Below are positions 55,131 to 64,000 of a DNA stretch of 64,000 bases, in pieces. Origin of the DNA: Xanthoparmelia taractica (taxonomy: Eukaryota > Ascomycota > Lecanoromycetes > Lecanorales > Parmeliaceae); NCBI GenBank assembly GCA_033085395.1, contig JANQBS010000034.1, positions 62,001-126,000 of the forward strand. The letters run 5' to 3'. Made by a program: the position numbers and the translations under genes. The first letter of the stretch is position 1. Each line of letters starts with the position of its first letter. The notes beneath the pieces were generated by a model. It searched no databases. It was not told the origin of the DNA and saw only the letters and a program-made list of their open reading frames with translations.

Positions 55131-57060
55131 ATGGCACCCAGCTTCTTTGGAACCAGCAGTAGGGAGACAAGCAGTAGCGTCAAATACTTTGAGATCAGGT
55201 GATATCCCACTCTAGCCATGCTATCGAGATTCCTACTGACCTCGACTCATCAATCTAGGCTCAATCAAAGCAACTTGATCCTCCGAGGAACCGAATATGA
55301 AGCCTCCAGCATTGTCCTCAAAGGAACACTGGTCCTCTGCCTTTCAGAGCCGATACGTATTCAAAGTATAAGATTGCGATTCACGGGCGAGAGGCGTCTT
55401 GGGTCAGCCTGGGCTACAGATACGACGGACATATAGGGGATGCTGATTCTGTTGGCAGCTGGTACCAGCCATCCGGCTCCGGAGCGAGCTCAATCAAGTA
55501 CGAGGAGGAGTTCTTGCGACATACGTGGGACTTCCAGAATAACGGTAAACGATCATCCGAAACGCTTGCGGCTGGGAATTACGAGTACCCCTTCGACATG
55601 ATCCTACCAGGTTCGACGCCAGAGAGCGTTGAAGGATTGACAGACACTTGGCTTGTATACCGCATGAAAGCTACGATTGAACGGGGCATTCTGCAGCAAA
55701 ATTCGGTGGCTCGGAAGCAAGTCCGCGTCATTCGAACACTCGACACGGGGGCGCTTGAACTCGCGCATGCAATGGTGATACCTATTCAAGAGACAGTGCG
55801 TTTCCAGTCGGTCACTGACATATGCTAGTGTGTTGAAAATATCTGGCCGGCTAAGGTCAATTACTCTCTTAGTACGCCTACGAAAGCTGTCATGTTTGGC
55901 ACCACCGTACAAGTCGACTTCAGATTGATACCTCTACTGAAAGGGCTAAAGATCGGGAAGATAACCACAGAGTTGAACGAAAGGCAGGAAATGACTATAA
56001 AGGGGCCACGAACACACAAGAAGCGCCGCGAGATCACTCGACTTATTGCAAGAGACGAGCACTGTCTCGCGGAAAACGCTGAGGCCGAGACTCTCGGGGA
56101 ACAAGAGGGATACGCGTTTTCGAGAACACTCTCTATACCACAAAGCTTACGGAAATGTCTACAATCGGTGGATGCTCTCGGGATCAGGGTTCGACACAAT
56201 TTGCATTTCAACGTTCAAATGCATAACCCAGACGGTCACGTATCAGAAGTGAGTGCCAACCCACCCTTACGCACCATGTTGTTGACGAATTTTAGCTGCA
56301 TGCAACACTTCCATTGTTCATATTCATCTCACCGAACATGCCCATTGACGAAAACAACAATCTGGTCCACCAAGGGCCTCAGACTATTAGTACTTCCTCA
56401 GTCATAGATGATCTTACTCCACCACAGTACGGGGAGCACCAGTTCGATCAGCTGTACAGTGAAATCGATCCGAGCGGCTACATGACGCCTGGCGGAGGTG
56501 CTAGTGGGAGGGGCACTCCTTTCCAGTCGCGAAGCCGAAGCGTTTCAACCGACAACCTGGCATCAATGGACGGCATCGCGTCAAGCAATTTTAGCGCCAG
56601 CGTGTTACAGTCTCGTTTGAACACCCTGGATGTAGCAGGCTCCAATCGAGTCTTGCGTGACCGCTCGCAGTTGTCGACTTCCGGAGACGGTACAGAACCT
56701 GCTGTATTTGAGAACGCAAGGGCAGATGACGCTGGTACACCGCAAAACCCTCTTCCTCCCGGCGGTTACTTTGGGCAACCGGGAAGCAACACGGGTGGTT
56801 CTAGTACTAGCGCCCCGGTCTCCCGGCGAGTATCAGAAGAGGATGGAGTGACTTCTGGTCCAGTGACACCTCAGCACATTGAATACAGTGCGGAGAGCCT
56901 GGCGAAGGTTCCAAGCTACTCGACAGCAATACACTCGAATCCGACAACTTTGGTCAACGACGGTTTACCGACATACCAGAACGCTATTCGTATACCCCAA
57001 AACTCACCACCAATGCCACAGCCGCCTCGTCGGATTGATATTCGTCAAGGTCCAACTTAA
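55131..57060 (+). CDS. creD: Arrestin-like ubiquitin-ligase adaptor CreD, 570 residues
   Basis: Five exons: 55131-55198, 55259-55402, 55459-55774, 55829-56248 and 56296-57060. The 56-nt second intron has a textbook GATGCTGATTCTGTTGGCAG end. The arrestin N-domain begins MAPSFFGTSSRETSSSVKYF and includes LILRGTEYEASSIVLKGTLV and LRHTWDFQ. The arrestin C-domain includes VENIWPAKVNYSLSTPTKAV, MFGTTVQVDF and LHATLPLFIF. The C-terminal third is disordered and carries a PPQY motif (PPxY, about residue 350) and a VPSY, the docking sites for WW domains of Rsp5/HulA-type ligases. CreD opposes the CreB-CreC deubiquitinase by promoting ubiquitination of permeases. Intact, 1.5 kb from creC on the same strand. 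Confidence 0.93.
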
Positions 57061-57623
57061 GGTGTGTATCAATGTTGCCTATGGCGAAGGGATTGCTGCT
57101 AGAGATACCCAAATAAATGGAAATTTTGCATGCGAGGTCATTTCGTCATTCGAAAAGTCTATGTATGTTTGATGGTGGAAAGTGGGCGTTTGCATATCCA
57201 GGGTTGTTTGTTTTTGTACATGATACCAGCGAAGATTCCCCTCTGCATTGAATTTGGTAGATAAAATACATTAGTGACCACTTCCAATTATCGACTGTCA
57301 TTCGATGTAGCCTTCGGCTTTTGCAACTTAGGACTGCATATCGACTGTTCTCGCCATTACTTAGCTTCACAGGTGGAGACTCCTTGCTATGCACGGTGAC
57401 GTCGAGTCGCAACGCGCTTGCCCACATTTCCGCAAATACAACCAACATCGCTTTTTCCTTTTCCTCTGTTTCCCCCAATCCTTAAAGTCTTTCATCTGAC
57501 GACGTTCCGCCATCTGCCTAGGAGACATCAGCAGCATAAGTGGCCAAATATATAGAGCACACGCCAGCATTTGTATCTTTGCTCGTCTCCCCGTATCAAA
57601 AGTCTTTATACTAGTCCCACAGG

Positions 57624-59324
57624 ATGACTACTGCACTACCACACAGAAACACTGGAGGCTCTGTATCTGATGATGAAGCCGTACCTGATACCGATCCCAG
57701 CGATGTCAGTTCAAAATTAGACTTTGTATATAATGAATGCTAACAATTCGCCCAGACATCCAGCTTGCTCCTCGAGAGACTTCAAGCCTACAAGCATGCT
57801 GTTGGATACTTGGAGAATTACATCACCGAAACAGAGAAGGTGGAAAAAGCACATGCGAAAGAGTACGAGAAGATCCTGAAGGTACATACAGCTCCACCAT
57901 TGATTGACAGCCGTGCCAACTCTGTTCCAGACAGTGTCCAGCCCTTTGAAAGAAGGCCATCATTTCGACCAGAGCTTGGGTGGGATTGCTGGTCTTTTCG
58001 AGAGCCTACGCGCAAATACTCAGGTGAGAACAATCAGAAGGGCGGCAAATATCATCGCTGATCGTTTCAACAGGGTATTGCCAACTCTCATCTGGAGACG
58101 GAGAAGACCCTTAAAGGGTCAGTGTTGCCAATACTCGAACGTCTACACTCCGAAATCAAGAACAAGAATAAAGAATTGAGCAAGGGCGCTGCCAAGGGCT
58201 CCAAAGAAGTCGACAAAGCAAGGAACGAAACTCAGAAGTACATTGAACTATTGGGCCAGCACTGTGCCGCTTTTGCTTCGTCCGGTGGCAAGGTCGAAGC
58301 TTCGAATGATCCCTACATTCTTCAGCGTGGTATAAACTATCGTCTCCACAATCAAGTCGTGGAGGAAAACAACAATCGCGATGACTTGCTTGCCGTGCAA
58401 GATTCTTTCATGAAATTCGAGGCCCATGTCATCCAGACAATCCAACAAGCTATGTCTGCATTCTTTCAATGCCTCTCTGGACAATCCGAGAGACAAAAAG
58501 CCATGTACTCGGATATCATCTCTACAGCACAACGCATTCCCCCTGATTTCGAATTCAAAGGCTTCGTTCACCGCAACAGCAACACATTGATAGACCCGTC
58601 TATGCCCAAGCGGTCGGTATCTAACATATCTTATCCGAACCAAAATCACCCATCGACCGAGCCGCTCATTGCTGGAATATTGGAGCGCAAATCTCGTGCG
58701 GCACTCAAGGGCTATAGTGCTGGCTACTATGTTGTCACACCAGCCAAGTACTTGCACGAGTTCAAAGATGATGATGATTACAAGAAGGATCCTGTCCCTG
58801 AACTTTCGCTTTATCTCCCAGACTGCACAATCGGCGGCATTGACGGCGAGAAATTCAACATTAAAGGCAAGGACGCGTCCAAGGGCAAAGTGGGCTCTAA
58901 ACTCGCCCTTAGCCATGAAATGGCTTTCCGCGCCAAGTCGCCTGCTGATGCAGAGAAATGGTGGACCACCATCCGTGAAGCGGCAGGGCAAGGTGCCGGT
59001 GGTGGTTCCATGCCTTCGAGTCCTGTTGAGAGTAGGAATGTGTCAGGACAACAAGCGCCACCTCAATATCAGGAGACGCAACAGCCTCAGTCTCAGGATA
59101 CTAAACAGCAGGTTCCGACGCAAACTCAACAGCCAACTAACATACAGACCCAAAACCTACCTCAACAGGGAACTGGACACCAGGGCGCATCGATTACACC
59201 AGGCGCAGGAACAGTATCAGGTTATAATCAAATGAAGCGCGAGGTGAACTCCGCAGGCACTGGATACAGTCCGGCTTCTGGAGGTCCAACATCAGGGGTA
59301 GAGAGAGCACCCGGACAATACTGA
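57624..59324 (+). CDS. slm1: Slm1-type protein with F-BAR/BAR-like and PH domains, 516 residues
   Basis: Five exons: 57624-57704, 57756-57881, 57931-58023 and 58074-59324 are the four coding blocks I can place; introns are 51, 49 and 50 nt. The N-terminal helical part starts SSLLLERLQAYKHAVGYLEN and runs through ERLHSEIKNKNKELSKGAAK and DLLAVQDSFMKFEAHVIQTI (BAR-like, about 28-290). The PH domain follows: PLIAGILERKSRAALKGYSA, GYYVVTPAKYLHEFKDDDD, LSLYLPDCTIGG and FRAKSPADAEKWWTTIREA (about 315-430). The tail is Gln/Pro-rich. Slm proteins bind PI(4,5)P2 at the plasma membrane and recruit and activate TORC2 under membrane stress. 'Five exons' would require an unseen non-coding leader; the four listed blocks are what the sequence shows. 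Confidence 0.92.
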
Positions 59325-60102
59325 TGAGTCAACACTGATCACTGATCTCGGCCGTGATTGGATTTTGCTAGCTGAATGAAGTTTGCAGTTGCATTGAGCA
59401 ACAAGTACACATGTTGTGGAACGTCTTTAGGCGTAAGTATATATATTGAGAAGCATGTAGTAATGGAAATATTCATATGAAACTCCTCAAAGAGGGCGGA
59501 GTTATGTTGCGGGAGTGACACCCCCCTTTTCTTAGCCACTGATAAGGATAGGACGAAGGAGAACAAATAGGCATCGGTGTATAGTTGATCCGGGGAAACC
59601 GGATCAAAGACGTTGGCCGGGATTGACTTCAGGATGGGACATGGGCAAGTAGGACAGGCTTGTGTGTTATCCGTCAAATTGCCTTGAATGTACAGCTGTA
59701 TCATTATCCTGATAGCCTAATGACTCTTCCTATTAATCTGATGCCATACTACTCTTCACTATCAGCGCCTTTCCTCACTTTACAGCGCCCTTGCCCTTGA
59801 CGGTACAAGCGATTCACATTCTTGGACCCTAATTTTCAGCATGCAGGTATGGTCCCAGTTAATTGGTAGCTGAAAGGGCTTGCATTACTTGTGTGAATAT
59901 CCATCCGCAGTATATGCGGTTCTTTCAAAGACCCTTCCTCTGTAATTCCGCCGGGTCACCGTTAAGTTTACAACAAAGCATTGCTGTTTGAGCATGTTAA
60001 AGCGTCATTCAAAGTGCCAAGCTTATTGAACGTTCTCCATAACAGACATCCGTAAGGGATTATCAATTCGACGGCAGGCATGCAGCCAACAGGCGGGGGC
60101 AC
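59325..60102. other. Gap that probably holds the first exon of the Zds-type gene
   Basis: The main Zds exon has no ATG before an upstream TAA at about 60041, so a spliced 5' exon should lie here. ATG-GT combinations such as ATGCAGGTATGG near 59839 are candidates, none decisive. Confidence 0.4.
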
Positions 60103-63025
60103 GTGCCACAGTTATCCATAACTGACGACAATCACCACGTAACTGAAGCAATCGGGGACTTGTATGGCGAACACCACAATGGGAGAAGGGACTCAAGGCC
60201 TCTAAACTTCCTTCCCCCGGCAAACCCTCAGAATACATCAGAGTCGCTGCACCGTCCCCCACTCAGAGCTGGTCCTTCCCCTCCTCAGTCCCTCAGAAAC
60301 GCCCGGAATTCCTTGGTCCGGAACATATCCAATGAGCGAACACCTACACAAGTCAACGGACAAGGTAGAATAATGGCAAGTAGAAGCAACTCCGGCGATG
60401 GTGAAACTGGCTCGATATCACCCACTAGGGCAGGACAGCTGTCGCCGAGCAATTCGCTGCACCGCACCAACTCCGACACAGCAAGCACTCACTTCCCTCT
60501 AAATGACATCGACTACGAATCCAACCCCAATGCTGTGGCTCAGGAGCTCAGTAACCTAGCTGCTATACGGCGCATGTCTATGGACGTGAACGCTTCTGGC
60601 GATCCGGATCTTCCAACCTTTCCCTCAAACTTCGGTGTGCCTACTACCCCGCCAATGAGTTCCGACCCAGATGATGCATCGAGACTCTACTGGGTCCCTG
60701 CCAGTGTGCATCCCGAATTGGCGCCAATGGAGTTCAAGACATTCCTAGATAAGAAGGTTGGCTCGTTAAAGAGGCGCTCGGAGGAAAACTCGCTCTCGGC
60801 AGATGGCTTACAACCTGGAAGCTCAAACGCCAGTCTTAGGAGGCGAAAGTCTATGCTTTCAAGGCAGATTGATAACTCAGGGGGCCGGGGCGCGGATGGT
60901 TATCAAGATGGCGCTGAGGTATTGGACCGGAAGAGATCGCAGTCAGGGGATAAAGTACTAAATACGGGCATCGCAAATCTACAAGACCTAGAGGTTCTCG
61001 TCAATGAACCCGATAAAATCATGCAGAGGCTGAGCTTGGAGACCGGATCTGAGGGTGGTGAAGTGCTCCCAGGGGACGATATGCCAATTCTACCTGGCGT
61101 TCCATCTGGGGGTAACTCGTTGAGGCGGTCGACTCGTACTACGTACCGCAGAGGAGGCAGTCTACGTAAGGGGGAACGAGGCCCAGTATCGAAACGTGCA
61201 GCGTTGAGGTCAGACACTACAGATGGAGAGGAGTCACCAATTTCGTCACCAAGCGTTCCTCACACCGAAGCTTTCGAGAAGCTTTCGAAAGTCCAATCAG
61301 AGCCTACACAGCCTCCAGAACGAATTACGGAAAACTTTTCTCGACCTGGACGAATGAACAGGCGTGCAGGAATACCCCCGGGAGCGTCACAAAGAACGTC
61401 GCAGGCCTCGTCATACGACGAAGCCCCCACGGGCCGCGAATCCACAGAGTCGCGAGACCAACCAGGGAAACCCCCACAAGCAAGACATTTCGTTTCTCAG
61501 ATCGCTTCGAATGGGAGGTTAGGTGTTACGCCAGAAGCGCTCGGGAAGGGGATACCTCACATTGTTGAAACACCTCCCGAAGAATCAAGACCAACGTCTG
61601 GACAAGGCGTGATCCCCGAACGAACGACATCACATGAGCCGCCGCCTATCCACCAACCCTCAGCTTCTTCATCCGTAGGCCCGTCCAGAGCTCAGAAATG
61701 GACTCCGCAGTCAAGGCAAAACCAGAGCATAAAGAGCAACCAGAGCTTGAGTGACATGACCTCCCATCCTTCTCCTTTACCGGGAAACAACACACGCACA
61801 GACAGTCTGTCTTTCATCCCTACGTTGACCGAGGACAAGAAGTCTGCAGAGGCAAGAAAGGCCAAAGAAAAGGCCGACCAAGAAAAAGCGGACAGCGGCC
61901 GGAAGTCAAGTTGGAGTTGGGGCTCGCTCCTCGGGAACGAGGAAAAGGAGAAGGAGAAGAGAAAAGCTGAAGAAGCCAAGCTAGAAAAAAAAGTAAGGGC
62001 GAGGCTCGGCAAGCCAGCAGAAAAGTCGCATGACAACACAAGACTCGATCTCTTGCAGACGACTATGGAAGGAAACCGTGGCCGAGAAAGTATTGTACTG
62101 GACCGCGGGGACCTGAAGCTCGAAGAAGAACGGAAAAAAGAGAGCACCAGGAAGGCCAGTGGAAATGAAGGCAAGAAAGAGAAGGAAGGTGGCTTCATCT
62201 CATCAATATTTGGGGGCGGCAAGAAGAAGGGAGAGCAGGATTCCCGGGGCAAGAAGCACTTTTCACGCAACCTCTCTCCCGAACCTCCCATGCGAATATT
62301 GAAACCCGACATCGACTACAACTGGACGCGATTTTCTATCCTAGAGGAGCGGGCAATCTATCGTATGGCGCACATCAAACTTGCGAACCCACGTCGCGCT
62401 TTGCATTCTCAAGTCTTGCTCAGTAATTTCATGTAGGTGCACCCCAGAGAGCTAATTCACGGATGGGGCTAAGAATTTCAGGTACTCTTATCTTGCGAAG
62501 GTGCAACAGATGCATCCTCAGGCCCAACTTCCCCAATCTGCAGCGCAGCGACAACAGGCGGCTCAGCAAAAGAAGGACCAGCCGGAGGAATTTTCCCAGT
62601 ATCAGAAGTATCAGCAGGTGAGCTTTGACTCCATCATCGATCCCTGCGTGCACCTCTAACAAACCCAGCAGCAACAGCAGAGACAACAAGAACAGGAAGA
62701 AGCCCAGCAAGCTCCAGCGTTCCAATCGTCAGTAACTGGCCCGCAGTCTCAAGCACCTACGCTGCCAGCGTTGGCTCCAATAAAGCAACACGATAGCTTC
62801 ATGGATAATCACGAGCAGGGAAATCCGCCCCACGATAATCGACATCGGCCTCAGTCGCGGGCCAGTCAGCATACTCAGGACAGCGGCAATGGGTATTCAA
62901 ATCATGCGATTGGCGGCCAACAGCGTCGCCAAGGATATACCAACCCGCAGCACTCGAACCCTTACCAGTACCAGCAGAGCCAATTCGATGAGCCGGCTAG
63001 AGCGGCGGATGATGACATGTGGTGA
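60103..63025 (+). CDS. Zds1-type protein with Zds C-terminal domain, 5' exon not found
   Basis: The main exon (to 62432) is joined by two good introns, 62433-62481 (TTTCAG) and 62618-62668 (CTCTAAC branch), to exons 62482-62617 and 62669-63025. The long N-terminal part is disordered and Ser/Arg/Pro-rich, with an IDYESNPNAVAQELSNLAAI block near 140. A charged Lys/Glu coiled region lies near 580-650 and a GGFISSIFGGGKKKG motif near 700. The Zds_C signature follows: PDIDYNWTRFSILEERAIYR, MAHIKLANPRRALHSQVLLS, then NFMYSYLAKVQQM. The tail is Gln-rich. Zds proteins hold the PP2A regulatory subunit Cdc55 in the cytoplasm and affect mitotic entry and cell wall integrity. The start is unresolved. Confidence 0.88.
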
Positions 63026-64000
63026 GAAAGAAATCGAGCTTGATCTTGTGCATAAAACGTGCTTTATAGGGTTGCGGAGGGAATGGGTATGAGATATCGA
63101 GGCTTTGGATGAGCAGCCAGCATTGCTCGTCGCCCGTGCATAGCGCATACGTCTCGATGCCTTTCAGAGCGCGGAGATGAGCATCGAACATCCGAGCAAG
63201 ACTGAAAACACAATGTCTTGCCCATTGACGGCCCCGAGTACAGTAAAGCGGACAGAAACACGCTTTCGGAAGAAGATCAAGGGGCATATTTTTTTCAATG
63301 CTCCACGCTCTCATCGCGCTCTCGAGGATAGATAGATGGATACGGCGCAACGTGTTTCTCAAAGCACCGAGGAAGACTTCTTAGGGAGCCGGCATGGCTG
63401 GCTTCGAGAAGGCGCGAGCGAACAATCGATGTATGTATGTGCCTGGATAGATACAGATAAAGAGAGAGAGAGATGCGTTTGGGTTGAGAAGGAGAAGGAG
63501 AGGGAGAGTGAGAGGGAAAGGGAAAGGGAAAGAGGTAGATAGATAGACGATTGACCCTCCCTCCTCTGCGAAGAAACACGTTGTATCTATCTATCTATCT
63601 TATGTATAATATGACAAGAGTCCGTTCGTTCGCTGAGTGAGTGAGTGAGTGAGATCTAAACGCTCAAGGAGATTTTGAAGCCATGATCCTGACTTTGAGC
63701 GTCGTGGTTACCATACTTCCATTAACACTTTGTACCCTTTTTGATATAGGTAGTTGGCGACTCAAGGTAACTTTGGCTCAACTGGGTTTTTGAAACCCGT
63801 CAGCTTTGAATCTCGGCCGAATTCCAGGCCCAGATCTGTTCAAATCAATGGAAATGGAAATGGAAATGGAAATGCCTTGGTCGCTTTTGCGTTGAGTGGG
63901 ACTTTTGCCAACCAGCTCAGATGAGAGGAAAGGAAGAGCAGATTGGATCAGATTAATGTCCTGATCATCAAATTATAGACGGAAAGGGACCCAGCACTGG
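63026..64000. repeat. 3' region of the Zds gene with clustered simple repeats
   Basis: Simple repeats follow one another: GA runs at 63461-63473, purine-rich GGGAAA units to 63540, TATC at 63584-63600, GTGA at 63634-63654 and four ATGGAA units at 63848-63874. Frames on the minus strand here are products of this low complexity and are not supported as genes. Confidence 0.7.

Noticed and set aside
58248..58991. 247-codon minus-strand frame inside slm1
   Set aside because: The plus strand encodes clear BAR-like and PH domains; the antisense frame has none.
61692..62312. 206-codon frame antisense to the Zds gene
   Set aside because: It is Phe/Ser/Leu-rich, the expected mirror of a Lys/Glu-rich coding strand.
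1..64000. tRNA, rRNA or CRISPR features
   Set aside because: No tRNA-like A and B box pair, no rRNA sequence and no regularly spaced repeats were seen by eye; a dedicated scan could still find a tRNA.

Overview
The window is nuclear DNA of a filamentous ascomycete (Pezizomycotina). The evidence is spliced genes with many 45-75 nt introns (GT-AG, CTRAY-type branch sites), HET-domain genes, and fungus-specific genes such as creC, creD, slm1 and a Zds-type gene. A leotiomycete-like fungus is my guess, resting only on the flavour of the accessory proteins.

The window divides into two kinds of DNA. From 1 to about 45.5 kb it is mostly gene-poor accessory DNA. It holds an ankyrin/STAND-like gene at the left edge, a broken HET gene, broken MFS, amidase and P450 genes, one intact HET gene, a short inverted-repeat element, and several genes I cannot name. 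Two small blocks of ordinary genes sit inside it: SFT1 plus an ArfGAP at 21.4-24.6 kb (convergent, both membrane-traffic genes), and an Erg26-like dehydrogenase plus a DUF4188 protein at 39.8-42.2 kb. From 46 to 63 kb the DNA is compact and intact: glyoxalase I, an unnamed acidic protein, GEM1/Miro, creC, creD, a BAR-PH Slm1-type protein and a Zds1-type protein. GEM1 and creC share a divergent promoter. creC, creD, slm1 and zds all run rightward.

The most unusual structure is at 13.8-21.1 kb. Two head-to-head gene pairs stand in tandem, each made of a leftward DUF6590-like gene and a rightward gene for an acidic coiled-coil protein of 491-492 residues. The two DUF6590-like proteins are diverged paralogues, and so are the two coiled-coil proteins. 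The two-gene unit was therefore duplicated as a unit and kept intact in the middle of decaying DNA. A third DUF6590-like copy survives as a fragment at 8.26-8.67 kb. I cannot name a function for the pair. Joint retention suggests that the two proteins work together.

Pseudogenes in the left part carry small indels and stop codons, while the housekeeping genes in the same sequence are clean, so real decay is more likely than general sequencing error. Exon boundaries were worked out by hand and are marked where unresolved.
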